Positions 12,457-25,300 of a stretch of DNA of 64,000 nucleotides are shown piece by piece. The notes beneath the pieces are model-generated. The model saw nothing but the letters and a program-made list of their open reading frames with translations. It made no database searches and had not been told where the DNA came from. Every line of letters begins with the position of its first letter. Position 1 is the first letter of the stretch. Both the position numbers and the translations under genes were made by a program. Source of the stretch: Protonemura montana (lineage: Eukaryota > Arthropoda > Insecta > Plecoptera > Nemouridae); assembly GCA_947568835.1 (NCBI GenBank), contig OX387603.1:13416651-13480650 (forward strand), given 5' to 3'.

Positions 12457-13377
12457 CAGCGGTGGGCAAAAACAGCTCCCAACAGAAATTTAAATCATTT
12501 TTTTTACCACTGCCTGGAAGTATAAAATATGCGTGTACATGTGCAGCTCATAAGTATGCTATCTACCTAAATCGCACCATTTGCTTAAAAAAGAGCTTCG
12601 CGTACGCAATTTGAGTTCCACTATTTAGCGAAGCGATATTTAGAGAGGAAAAATTTGAAGCCGATCCATTGTATCGGCAAAGCAAAACAGCCAAAATTGA
12701 CAAAAATAAGTCGGGACATTTGTGAAAAAAAAAAAAAATAGGAAGATAACACGTACGGGCTCAAAAACTTCACTACTACTCAATTTTAGTGTATTTCACA
12801 TATTTGCAAAGTTTGGTGAAAAAATATCAAACACTAAAAAAAACGTTTAAAAAATCAGAAAAATGTCATACATTTTTAATAGTTTCAAAAATATTTGACC
12901 GATTTTGCTGAAAAACGCACGGGGTCTGAGTTTAAAACACACAAATATACTCTGCAAATTTCGTTGGAATTGGAGCAGGCGTTTGGCCGCTAGAGCGCGA
13001 ACAAAAACGTGCACAAACAAAAAACACAGAAGTTATTTTTTTCTGCGGTAAGTGAAACTGAAAATTTCGCTTCGCTAGCTTTGCTCGCTACACTCATAAA
13101 AAATTACATTGACTTTAAACAATTTTTTGGGGTTGCGCCTTTTGACATGCTGACCTATTTCGACCACTGCTGTCTTGATAAGACTCAAAACAATGACACA
13201 AAATTGCACAAAACAGTTAATCCGATTCTGAGCGTTGTGCATGAATTTTTAGCATTTTTCTCCGCCGTAAATTTATCGGATTATTTTGATTTAAATTTCC
13301 GGTGATGAGGCTCTCAATAAAATGTACATAAAAAAACGGAATTTTGATATCATTGACCTCATGCGTGCCCACCCCTG
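12457..13377. mobile_element. Non-autonomous hAT-like transposon (about 920 bp)
   Basis: The ends are CAGCGGTGGGCA (12457-12468) and, inverted, CAGGGGTGGGCA (complement of 13366-13377). They differ at one position and match the CAGxGGTGGGCA start common among hAT superfamily elements. Allowing one more base each side, the flanks tgtacat and tatacaa agree at 5 of 7 positions, as expected of a decayed 7-8 bp target-site duplication. The interior is AT-rich with a poly(A) run at 12725-12738. It has one 98-codon frame (13009-13305) in which I recognise no transposase motif. Confidence 0.5.
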
Positions 13378-16300
13378 GTATACAAATGCTATCATTTGCT
13401 ATTTAGTACAAATATTCACCCAATTGATCACCCATTAATTACACGCATGCTTTTCAACCACCGCAAAATTAGTGTCTGCAGAAATGTTTTATTTTCGTAC
13501 AACATGACGACCTTGTCAACCGTTTCGAAGACGTTATTAGCACTTGTAAAATTAGTCAGAGCTAATTCAGTCACGACCCGGCACCTCCACGAAAGTAAAA
13601 ACAAATATATTTTATTTTCATCTTCAAGCTGCGGCCTATTAAAAATCATAGCAATAAAGCACATGGCCAACGCATGGTCCTAACTATAAAACCATTTCAC
13701 GAATTGATAATATGACGTTACGATCATTTATTTCGCATGTTCTTTTTTAGTAATGAAGGTTGACGTTGTCAATGAAATTTGCCAGGCTTGATGTGTACCC
13801 AGCAAAGCAGCAACAACAACGCAGTACTTGTAAACAGTCCGTCAATTATTTGCACTTGGTTCAAGATCACTGTCTTTCATTTTCATAGACCGCTCCTACC
13901 AAGAGTCTGTAAACGATTATACCGAGAAGTTGCAAAAAAAAACTCGCATAGCTTCCTTGCTTTACGATTCATTGACATACACTTCTACAAACGTAGCTAA
14001 AGAACCATGCTAATTAAAATTTAAAACGTAATAGAGTTTGATCTTCAGCTACGACGAGATGCGCAGAGGAATTAGAAGAACTAAAATTTAAATGGTTAAG
14101 CGGTTTAACAGCAGTAAAGTGAAAAATTACTCTGTAAACAGAGTTTCTGTGCCCGAAAAAGTGCCAATCACTTCAAACAACAGATATTTTACACTAAGCA
14201 AATATTTTTAAAATAAAAAACAAACACTAGACAACTTTAACATTTTTTTGGAGATTAAATTAATTTTACAGGTATAGGCCATTTGATCCTTTCCTCAAAT
14301 TAATGATCAGTTCATGTGAGAAACATACCAGCCAACTTCCCTTCAAACCACCACTTGATCCCGCATAGCTCTTTATCCAGACAATCTCAAGCCAACATCA
14401 CCATCCCATCCAACGAGCCCAACTGTCACCAAGATCACTACTGATGTATGACAGTCCCGCCCCCATGTCCCCCACCCCAATGCCCCCATGCCCCCAGCTG
14501 TAGCCGGCATAAGATCACCGTCCCACACAGCAAACATGATGTAAACATCCAGCTTCTTCATGTAAACACGGCCACGCGGTACACCCTTAGCTCACCGAAA
14601 TCGTGGATCGATTTCTCAAAGGGTGAGCCCCCATTTTTTTCCCCCATATGATCTAAGATTGGATGTCTTGAACTACAAAGCTAATGAGAGCTTGTTTGTT
14701 TATGGGTGCCCAGTCGCATGGGTGATCGTTTTCAGGTAGTTTTACTGGCACATGCTTGATTTATTGTCGAGAGAAAATTATGGCTTGAGATTGAGAATTG
14801 AGATGATCACGTTGATGTAAAACGTAAACACACATTTCCCTGTGTGCTAACCCTAAAAATAGTGATCGTTTACCCATGGATTCAAACCACCATACGTTAA
14901 TTTTAACCTGAATGATAAGGGAATGCACGTAAACGCGGACAAGCCCCGATGTCTTTAAGTGTATGTCCACAACATTCTTTAAAAAAAGGCAATAAATAAG
15001 TTGATTGAAAGTTTGATTCGACTGACATACGTGCCGACACTTAGGCCTCTCCTTTGAAACCAGTTACGTATATTGTCTTGAATCTATTGAAACAACAATA
15101 TTGCTGGTCATTCCGTCAACAAACTTACATGCAATGCGGCTGCATATTATCGAGATGCAGTTTGCCATTATCTTCGAGTGTCATCAGCGAATCAATAGCC
15201 AGAAGTGAACTCGATCAAGTCATCGTGTATCTTCAGGCAGTTTTGGAATCTTAAGACCGTGGTTACTGGTATTAGATACTTGATAGCATGTGCTTATAGT
15301 AAATAGTCTATGAAGACATTTTAGCATATCGATATATAATTACCACGGTTTACTGTCTTTTTGTGTAGAATCATCTCTTGTGGTTGATCAGTTGATTATG
15401 ATAATCGTCCCCAGAAGCATACATCGTGAGCTATTGTAGATTTTGTGTAATCTGATTTAAATTACAAATACTTGCAATTATTTATTAGGCACAATAATAC
15501 CCTCTCAAACCTCCACGGTTTGGCATCAATTTTTGAGAATTTTTAGTGTTCCTAATAATAAATGTTGATATTTTACTTCTCTTTGCTGATAAATACCAAA
15601 AAAAGGCCAAAAAATACGAAATAACATCGAGCCAAATTTCGGCAAGCAACTTTACCTTGCATGAAATTCTCCATAAGTTCGTCTAGAACCAGAAGAAAAT
15701 CCTAGCGCCTGTCTATAATGCAAGATACATTAAAACACAATAAATCTATGTATTTTTAGAAGCTTGTTTACGTCGAAGGTGCTATAATAAGAACGCGCTT
15801 GGAAAGTTTCAATTAAAATATGTAAATTCTCTCCGATGCTCTCCGACCGTACAGCTAGTGGTCACCCCATAACACCGATTACAAGACCCTATACAATGTA
15901 AGATCGAAGACGACCACAGAACCGAAGAAGACCATAACAATAAGATGTCGGCGCCGATAACAACATCTCATTATCAGCTGTCTTCTTGAGCTGGACCCAC
16001 CCAACGACGATATCTGGACCACGGATATCTGAGATGTTCAAACACACCTCCCACGCACGTGATGGTGTACAGCGGAGTCACGTGTATGAAACAATGACCT
16101 CAGGTGTAACGAACTTACTAATTAGACAGGTGATTGTGTGCAGGGTGTAATTAATATGTCGAAAAGGAACGTCGATGTTGCCGCCTCAACTGTTATTTTC
16201 TTTCTTGCAACGCTCGCTTGATCTTCGTCGAAGTTAAGTTTTGAGAGATTTAAAAATAAATATTTGAATCAACAGAAATCGACCCTTTTGGCTTGTTCTC

Positions 16301-17004
16301 ATGTTTAATATTTCTCAATAGGTTAAGACCTGAAAGAAACAGGGTCAATGTCTATTAGCCATGACGAATTTTAACACTGGCTTCAAGAAAGAATAATCTT
16401 GATTACAAAAAAAAATTACTTTACTGATATTACAAATTCTATCAAATTACTTTCGCACATAATAAGGATCTGAACTTTTGACATTTGAATGACGACGACT
16501 GAGGTAACTACAAATGAGTAATAACTGCATTATCCAGTGAATCGCTGTGGTGTTGTCTAATTGCCAAGAAGCTTTGCCCTGAAGCTTTGACTTTGCTTGA
16601 AGTGTGCATGTAATTATCAATGAAGGTCTCCAAGCTGAGGTTTGCATTCCAGCACGATGTTTGAGCTTGCCTACTACACGGTCATTGATAAGAGCTGCAG
16701 ACAGTCGTTCAGCCAATGGGAGTGAGGGAGGTTGCTCGTTCAAGATCACACGGGTCATGCACGTAATTAGAAACATCGCTCGCAATATAACTAGAAAACA
16801 ATGCTAAGATTTTCTTTTAAGATAACTAGATGTAATTATATAGTAACTAGCAGTACCCGCTGCCTAACGGCTGCAGTTGATGTCGAGGGTGTGGGCATTT
16901 TGGTTTAAACTGTCCACATTATAAACAATCCATAACATCGACAACTTTCTCGAGTTTTCTTTGATGCCCTATCCAAATTCTCTAAAAAGGACCACAGCTA
17001 AAAG
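13378..17004. other. Non-coding stretch, no supported gene
   Basis: A C-rich plus strand occurs at 14340-14530 (many cccccatg and ccacccc runs). A 112-codon minus frame lies at 16447-16785, but no splice-site pair or motif supports it and two frames are open there. The rest is featureless intron or intergenic sequence. Confidence 0.4.
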
Positions 17005-18845
17005 GACCATGCAATACCATACAATACCATAGAATATCATATAATACCATAGAAAACCATACAATATCATAGAATACCAAAGTACTCCATAGAATACCAT
17101 AGAATACCATAGAATATCATAGAGTACCATATAATACCAAACATGATCATAGAATACCATATAACTCCATAGAATACCATAGAATACCATTGAACTCCAT
17201 AGAATACCATAGAATACCATAGAATATCATAGAATACCAAAAAATATCATAGAATACCATAGAACTCCATAGAATACCATAGAATACCATAGAACACCAT
17301 AGAATTCCATAGTATACCATTGAAAACCATACCATACAATACCATAAATATCATAGAATACCAAAGAATACCATATAATATAATATAATTCCATAGAATA
17401 CCATAGAATACCAAAGACTTCCATAGAACACCATAGAATACCAAAGAATACCATAGAATTCCATAGAATACCATAGAACACCATAGAATGAAATAGAACA
17501 CCATTAAATACCATAAAATACCATAGAATACCATAAAACACCATAGAATACAATAGAATACCATAGAATACCAAAGAACACTATAGAATACCACAGAATA
17601 CCATAGAATACCAGAGAATACCATAGAACACCATAGAATACCATAGGATACCATAGAACACCATAGAATATCATAGAACACCATAAAATACCATAGAATA
17701 CCATAGAACTCCATAGAATACCATATAATACCATAGAATACCAAAGAATACCAAAGAACTCCATAGAATACCATAGAATACCATAGAACTCCATAGAATA
17801 CCATAGAATACCATAGAATACCAAAGAATACCAAAGAACTCCATAGAATACCATAGAATACCATAGAACACCATAGAATACCATAGAATACCATAGAATA
17901 CCATAGAATACCATAGAATACCATAGAATACCATGGCTTACCATGGCTTACCATAGAGTACCATAGAACACCATAGAATATCAAAGAACACCATAGAATA
18001 CCATAGAATACCATAAAACACCATAGAATACCATATAATACCATATAATACCATGGAATACTATTAAATACCATAGAATACCATAGAATACCATAGAATA
18101 CCATAGAATACCAAAGAATACAATATAATTCCATAGAATACCATACAACACCATAGAATACCAAAGAACACCATAGAATACTAAAGAATACCATAGAATA
18201 CCATAGAATACTATAAAATACCATTGAATAACATAGAACTCCATAGAATACCATAGAACTCCATTTTAAACCAAAGAATACCATAGAATATCATAGAATA
18301 TCATAAAATACCATAAAATACCATAGAACTCCATAGAATACCATAGAATACCATAGAATACCAAAGAATACCATAGAACACCATAGCATACCATAGAACA
18401 CCATAGAATACCATTGAATACCATAAAATACCATAGAATACCATTAAACACCATAGAATACCATAGAATACCAAAGAACTCCATAGAATACCATAGAATA
18501 CCATAGAATACCATACAATATCATAGAATACCATAGAACTCCATAGAATATCATTGAATACCATAGAATTCCAAAGATTACCAAAGAACACCATAGAATA
18601 CCATAGAACACCATAGAATACCATAGAATACCATAGAATACCATAGAATTTCATAGAATACCATAGAATACCATAGAACTCCATAGAATACCATAAAATA
18701 CCATAGATTACCATAGAATATTATAGAATACCATATAACTCCATAGAATACCATAGAATACCATAGAATAACATAGAATACATAGACTACCATGTTACAC
18801 CATAAAGTACTATACAATATTATACAATTCCATAGAAAACCATAT
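17005..18845. repeat. Decamer tandem array, consensus CCATAGAATA
   Basis: About 184 tandem copies of a 10-bp unit. From roughly 17,380 to 18,780 the copies stay in one 10-bp register, so divergence there is almost wholly by substitution. The common variants are CCAAAGAATA, CCATAGAACA and CCATAGAACT. Because 10 is not a multiple of 3, each minus-strand frame reads the same ten-codon cycle (MVFYGILWYS), giving overlapping frames of up to 345 codons. These are artefacts of the repeat, with no start context, splice sites or globular composition, and should not be annotated as genes. Confidence 0.97.
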
Positions 18846-19570
18846 TAAACTTAGATTGCGTATTTGGATTAGATTTGATAAAACTGCACTCTGTCATTAA
18901 TGAGGTTTTGAATTTAAATACCTGTTGAATGATCACGGCATTCTCGAAAATAAAATAAATATCCACGGCGTCCTGATTCGATGAAAGATATCTGTCAAAT
19001 GTTTATCTTTGATCTGTCAATGTCACTCTAAATCTAGTTTTGGCAAAATTATCAATAAAAAACTAATCAAGTGCATTTCGTTTGTTTAAAAACCCTATTT
19101 AATGTCTTAAAGACCTGCAAAGAAAGTTAGGATTGTTATTGATTTACATATTTGTCACAAATATCATTGATGGCTTGGAATCAACCGTGTGATCTTGTCT
19201 AGGCTGGGGATGGAGAAAAATTGTCGTATTTTAAGAAATTTCTTGTCTTTCGTATACTATTTACAGTAAATATCTTTAAATATGTTAACAAAAGATTCCA
19301 ATAGTTGTGTTAATAGATTGTTTAACTTTCCAAACCTTTTTGACGTGTAAATAACCTCCACAAGAATGCCACGGGCTTGTCAAGTGGTTATTTTTCATCT
19401 TGCTAGCTAAGACACCTACAATATTTTTGATACTTTACTAAAATAATAATAATGCACTTTAAAATCACCGTGAAAAAGACGTAGCGGGATTAAATTCTGA
19501 ATAAAGAACCAATATAAGCCAATTTCACACGTTTTCCCTTCAGTTCTGGACATTTTGAAAAGAATTTGCA

Positions 19571-19616
19571 TTGACGTTGACTTTGACGTTGACTTTGACG
19601 TTTGAATTTGACGTTT
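19571..19616. repeat. 12-bp tandem repeat (TTGACGTTGACT), about three copies
   Basis: The first copies are exact and the array decays into ttgacgtttgaatttgacgttt. Short minisatellite-like array of no evident function. Confidence 0.85.
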
Positions 19617-21555
19617 AAACATCCTAGGTTCACTGCCGAAAAGATACATTATGATTTCGTACACCTTGCCGTGGTGTCAAAAAAGCAAACAATTGATCAA
19701 AGCTGTCAGTTTATTAGCAAAATTAGTTCTTTTTGCACGTAAAACGATCGCAATTAAATGTGTTTTCGCTCAATTACATCAACAACTTTAATACGAATGC
19801 ATGAAAAATCACCGTGGAGCTCTAGGCAAGAAAAACTCGAGTATTAAAAGAGTTATAAAATCGAGCTGCATCGCCTGGCTCTGAGATATCTTGCCGTCAT
19901 ATTTAGCAACTTTTCACCATGAGATCGCTCTCAAATCGCCGTCAAAATGTCATCCAGCAATGGAGAGCAGAATTACGAACAAATATAACCCAATTGCACA
20001 CGTTTTTGACCAAATTTCGCAATTTCTATCAACATTTCAGCTAACGTCACATACATCCCAGCCAGATACAAACTAAAAAGTTGAACATCGCTAAATTAAG
20101 GCTTTTATATAAGGTTAATTATTATTGTAATTTTATATCAAACAAGCGCGCGGGTAGATTGAATAATTACCGGAGATGCAATGTTTTGTAGAATGTATGG
20201 AATAAAGGAAGGAATTATTTTTGCTATGAAAACATGTGTCAGAACGAACCCTGAGGAACTTTTGAACTTTCAGGTGGATTACCAATACCTACTTTAAACC
20301 AATTATCTGTTAGATTAGAGTTGTGATTGCTTGTCGGGCAAATGATCAAATGCCGACAAACGTAGAGGTATGATGAGTTTATGAGGTAATATCACAAAAG
20401 TAATTAACATCAAGTCAAAATAAGCTACAAGACGCTGGACAAGAGGCACGAAAGTATGCTCTTCACTCAGTTATACTAATTCTAAAACAAGGTGGGTTGG
20501 TGAATTTGACAAATTTGCGATTTTCACTTCTTGTAACACTAACAAGAATTCAAAATAGATTTTGAAAAATCCAAATTAGCTAAATTTTCAAATTCCACAA
20601 GTGATCCCCCTACATTAAAAAAATTGCGGTAATGCCAGGCTTCAAATACTACGTACTTGAGTGGACTACGTACTTCCGCGTACATCGACCACTACACATC
20701 GCCTCCTAAATTCACGATTTAGAGAACGACTTATCGATAACACGATAATAAACAAGTTTTATTAAATACTCAAATTGCATTCAGTTATTGTAATTACATC
20801 CCAAAGTACTTATGATGATCCGCTATATACATCCATCCATTGATCAATTTATATAATCTCTACAAGTGTTATTGGATTTCGAGAATGCCTGCACACATGT
20901 AGACGTAATTGCTTTTTCCCACCAAGTTCTACTGCTCGCTGCCAAAACGTCTGGCCCTCAGCGGATGCAATTTGTGCAAGCAAACAGAGCAATGTTTGCC
21001 ATCCATTGCCCGGACAGTCAACACCTGAAATGTGAATCCTCGCGAGCACACAAATAATGTCGAAATGTGCCTCTAATGCAAGTCAATTAGTGTGTTTTAC
21101 TCGGTGTGTGGTACCAACTGTCCACAAATATCCACGTGGGTTGATGACACCTTGTTTGACAGTCAATAATTGGTCAGCCTACACCTGCGAGTGTCGTCTA
21201 GCTGGACCAGAATCTCTTGTGACGTTGATCAAATAGCGAAATTATTTTACGAATTCTTTTGGCAATGTAAGGTTTTTTTTTGGTGGTCATACTCTGATCA
21301 GCAAAGCATCTTTTGTATGAGTGCATTTAGGTAGCTTTTCGCTTTTTATTCTAAATATTGAGTAAACAAAAACTACCGCATTTTGGAATAGATTGTCGAA
21401 CGCAACGTACATGAACCACAATGCTAAGTATTTTCAGCATTAGAGCCATCATTAAATATGGCCTACACACTGCCTTTTTGCCTAAAAGCTTTTATAAGCG
21501 AATGTTGTTAAAAACCAGTGTTCGCCATTTTATTTTGGTGGTTTTTAGTTCTTAT

Positions 21556-21612
21556 CCTGAAGGTACTGTAGGCTACAGATACTGTAGGTCTAGAGGCTGT
21601 AGACCTACAAAT
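21556..21612. repeat. Short hairpin cluster
   Basis: TGTAGGTCT and its complement AGACCTACA form a 9-bp stem, and an adjacent CTGTAGGCTACAG is nearly palindromic. The tactgtagg motif also repeats directly. Possibly the remnant of a foldback element. Confidence 0.55.
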
Positions 21613-22005
21613 AGCAAGTCATTTAAAGAAGCAGTGAAAAAGCCATAAACGGCATGGAATTAAACTTGGGAGAGAATAAAGTTTGAATTTGTTTAGATTC
21701 GCTAAACATATCTGTAGCGAGTCATAAAACGGGCGTTAAATACGGATATTTTTTGTTTCGTTCTCCGCAAACAAGTGTGATTTTGAAAATAAAGTGACTA
21801 TATGGGTACTTATGGTTGGATCAGCACATTGGTAGCGTCACGCGCCGAAATATCAGCTGAGCGGACATTCCGTTGGTCGAAGCAATCAATTACAGCAGAT
21901 TGATGTTGATTTACTAATGAATCGTCTGTTCCACCACGTGAGCGGGCACGTGGATAAGAAAACGCAATCAAAATCGACTTGGATGATTTTCACATGTCTA
22001 GCCCG

Positions 22006-22331
22006 CGAGAGAAGTTAACAGCCCAAGGACTGACCCCAAGAATTGCTACCAACTCATGAATTAAATTTCAGTTGTGATTTCAGTGGCTTGATTTCAAAAC
22101 AATTAGTTTATCTTTAAAAGAATTCTCGAGATTGTTATAATTGGTAGAAAAATTCTCATTATAACACAAAAAACAAAATACCTTTATAGGAAAAAAGTTT
22201 AGAGCAAAATAAAAAAAGTGGATATCATCGGAGATCATTTGAATTTTGCAGTGTTTTTTTAAATGACAGTTGGCCCGCATGTCAACCTAAAACGACTGGT
22301 TGCGCCTCTACCGGCAAAGTACGTTATCTCG
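22006..22331 (+). repeat. Dispersed repeat family B, copy 1
   Basis: Matches 33347-33622 in the same orientation. Shared blocks are gagagaag, attgctaccaac, gatttcaaaa, a variable AT-rich centre, then aaaygacygg and gcgcctctrccggyaaagta. This is a moderately diverged interspersed element of about 300 bp with no coding capacity. Class unknown. Confidence 0.6.
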
Positions 22332-25300
22332 CTGAATGGAGTACATAGCTCGTCGGAAATACGAGTAATTCAAATAGTTCAAGATGACGCTTGTGTGCCT
22401 TGCCACATCAATAAAATCAAGAATTGAAGCATGCATTTCAGCTTTCAATCTCATATATATACATGTAAGATTTAATGAAATCGTTGACTTCCTTAGAGGT
22501 CAGAAGATCAGAAGACAGTATGTCTTCATATTTTGTTTTCAGTATTGCTGTAAACCCATTAGTGGAGACCATTCTCTTTTAATTACGATTGGTCACCGAT
22601 TAAAATGAATTGCGCAATCCAGAACCTGCGGCTAAATTATTAATATTACATCTAATCCACCATCGATTAATCCGTTAATGCTGATGTCCTTCCTGTTGTG
22701 TTCAAATAACGCGGAACCAAGCACTGCTGATTGCACTCTGTGTTGTGCACAGCTTGAAGTATTTGCAACTCTGATGAGAGCTCTCAATTGATTATCGAGT
22801 ACATGGGTCTGGTCTAGGTACTGCGTGGTAATAATACCACCTACGGCTTTTCGCGCTTTGTGCAAGCGTACAACCGGGCTTCAACAGATGATTGTAATTG
22901 TGTTTTTTTTGTGGCGTGATCTTTTGTCAGATGAGTCCCGACGATTGGTTAAATTACTGTTTTAATTATCTGTGATTTATTTTTATGAGTCTTTTAAAAG
23001 GTATCAATGATAATCTCATTTTTCCTCAATTTATTTCGCAATAATTGTCACGTTTATTCTAATTTATGACCACTCCGAGTAAGAAATGAGGTGTTGTTGG
23101 TCAATGATTTATATTATTTGTGCCTTAGGTAGTCCAAACAGTTGACAAATAGTCACGTTATTGGTAAGGTAACCTCATGAACTCATTGTCCAAGCAAGAT
23201 ATACGATCAGCCAGTTAGAAAAGCAACCACGAAGTAAAGTTAGAATTGTTATTTCGATTTCGAAAAAAAAATGTGGCAACCAGACTAGGATAATGTTATC
23301 TTTTAGTTTAAGTAAAATATACCCAAGATCCACCCTATGTTTTTCTTTTTGCTGGAAACAAGAAGATTGTCTATAAAATCCATAACAGATGCATTGAACA
23401 TCAGGCCGACTGGTGTCTAACGTCGATAAGTTATCACCAGCAACCAGCAGGAAAACTTTAATTGCTCGACCGATTCCTGGCCGGCACATGTATTCTTCCA
23501 GGTGATGAACCAGACCGCCAACGATACGCTCGACATAGCACGGAAAAGCAAGCACGCACCAATGCACCAATGCAATTGACGTTCGAAAGTGCATAACCCA
23601 TTAATTGCGATTCGTTTTCGCCAGCGGGTCTTCACGATCGGCTCAAAGACAAAAACATCTATAAAATACCAACAAAACGACGTTTTATTGCAAAGAGATT
23701 GCTTCAAATCGTGGCCTTAATTAGCAATCGTGATTACCGTCAACAAATTACGAATCTATAAAACTATTCAGAGCAAGCAATTGTTGTGAATTTATGTGTC
23801 AGTATGTTACAGTCTAAATGAAATTGTGTTTTTTGCAATGTAAACAAGATAGCAATAATTAGCAATATCCTTATCGAAATCAATAGCAACAATCGCTTCT
23901 CTTATCTGTTACGGATACACACTCTAATTTGAGGAACCTAACGCTATTCAAAGACGAGCACTATATTTCCTAGGTTAACACCTAAAAACACAAATTACAT
24001 TCCATGATGACTTCGATACGTAATCACTTACAGACTTCAAAGCCAGCAGGATATCACAATGTTTACTTCCTTCTCGAAACGTCAAACGAAAATACTTCTT
24101 ACAGCTAATAGTCATCGCTACTACCTCACATGTATCATTACTAAGTATCTCTGAGGTAAGTCAGGAAGGAGAGACAAGATAGCTGGCGGTGGCACCCTTA
24201 TCTAGTGCGGTGCCCCCTCATTTCCGGTCTAGCACGCTTCTGGGAGAGAAATGCAGCTTGAAGCCTTGAATGCAACCACCCTGCCAAGTGTATTTCATTG
24301 AAGCCACTTCCGAGCCCGACATAGTTATTATTGCTCAGCCAAACATGTGGCTTCTGGCTTGCCACTTCTGGGTGTTGCTAGTAAAAGCAACCCTTTATTA
24401 CCACTGTTATTATACGACTGTGTGTTGAAAAAAAATGTTTGACGTAAGTCACTTTTTTTAATAGTAAAATAGTAAAAATAATTGGAGATTGAGATACAAA
24501 TGGAGGTATTTGATTGGTAGATGAGTCCTGAACTAGCAGTGCTATTTTAAACAGAATATTTAAACCTGGCCCTTAGTATTTTAAACGAGAATATCTGCTA
24601 TACAAACTTAAAAGTTTTTGTAGACGTCGGAATTAACTTGGCACCGCCAAAATAATGACACTGAAATGTAGACCTTGAAATGTTTGCTAAAATGTTCTTT
24701 GAAAAAAGTAGTCGATTTGGCGAGCATCGAATCGTAACATCTAGAATGCTAATGATTTGGAGTGGAATCAGGAACTTGATGTCTAAGTTGTGGTTACCAC
24801 TAATTATGTGGTATAAATCGTAGGTAAGTAACGAATGTTACTCTGTCTGGTTATCGTTCGAGGGGTCAGCAGCCCTGTGCTGCTTCCAAATGGCGTTTGT
24901 TCGATTGGTCACGTGGGCGAGATAACACTTAGTTCTACGACGTAGTTGTATATATTGGACGTCAATGACAAAAGGTGTTGAAGATAAAATTTTGTCAGCA
25001 ATTCCTATGTTGAGTCTTTACAGCTAGGTGCTTTCATGGAATTTCTGCTTCTTAAAGTTTGTCTGCTCATTAATTCAGTGATTTAATTTATTTTCATTCA
25101 TTTCCGTTCCTTCCAAATGTTCATAAGCTGAAAGAATCTCCGAGTTTTAATTAAAATGCATGGCAAGAGGGTAGGTTTTTGATAAATTGGTACACACATG
25201 GAGACTATTTGTCTTTTATTGGGGTGTTGAGCAGTAAATGTTTCGTTGTTTAAGAAGGGTTGGTTTTTAAAACATACTAACAAAGTTTTGAGTGTTATTG

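Larger units (their letters stand above)
18846..22005. other. AT-rich stretch with small repeats only
   Basis: Apart from a 12-bp tandem repeat near 19,571 and a hairpin cluster near 21,565, I see no gene, splice-site pair or element. Confidence 0.4.

Noticed and set aside
16447..16785. 112-codon minus frame beside the decamer array
   Set aside because: Looks partly protein-like, but a second frame is open to a stop in the same place and no homology is recognised.
17247..18284. 345-codon open frame (and several shorter ones) on the minus strand
   Set aside because: They are translations of the 10-bp tandem array, identical in cycle in each frame, with no independent coding evidence.
23175..23707. 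Overlapping 139- and 96-codon minus frames
   Set aside because: Two frames are open at once, no donor is convincing, and no motif is recognised.
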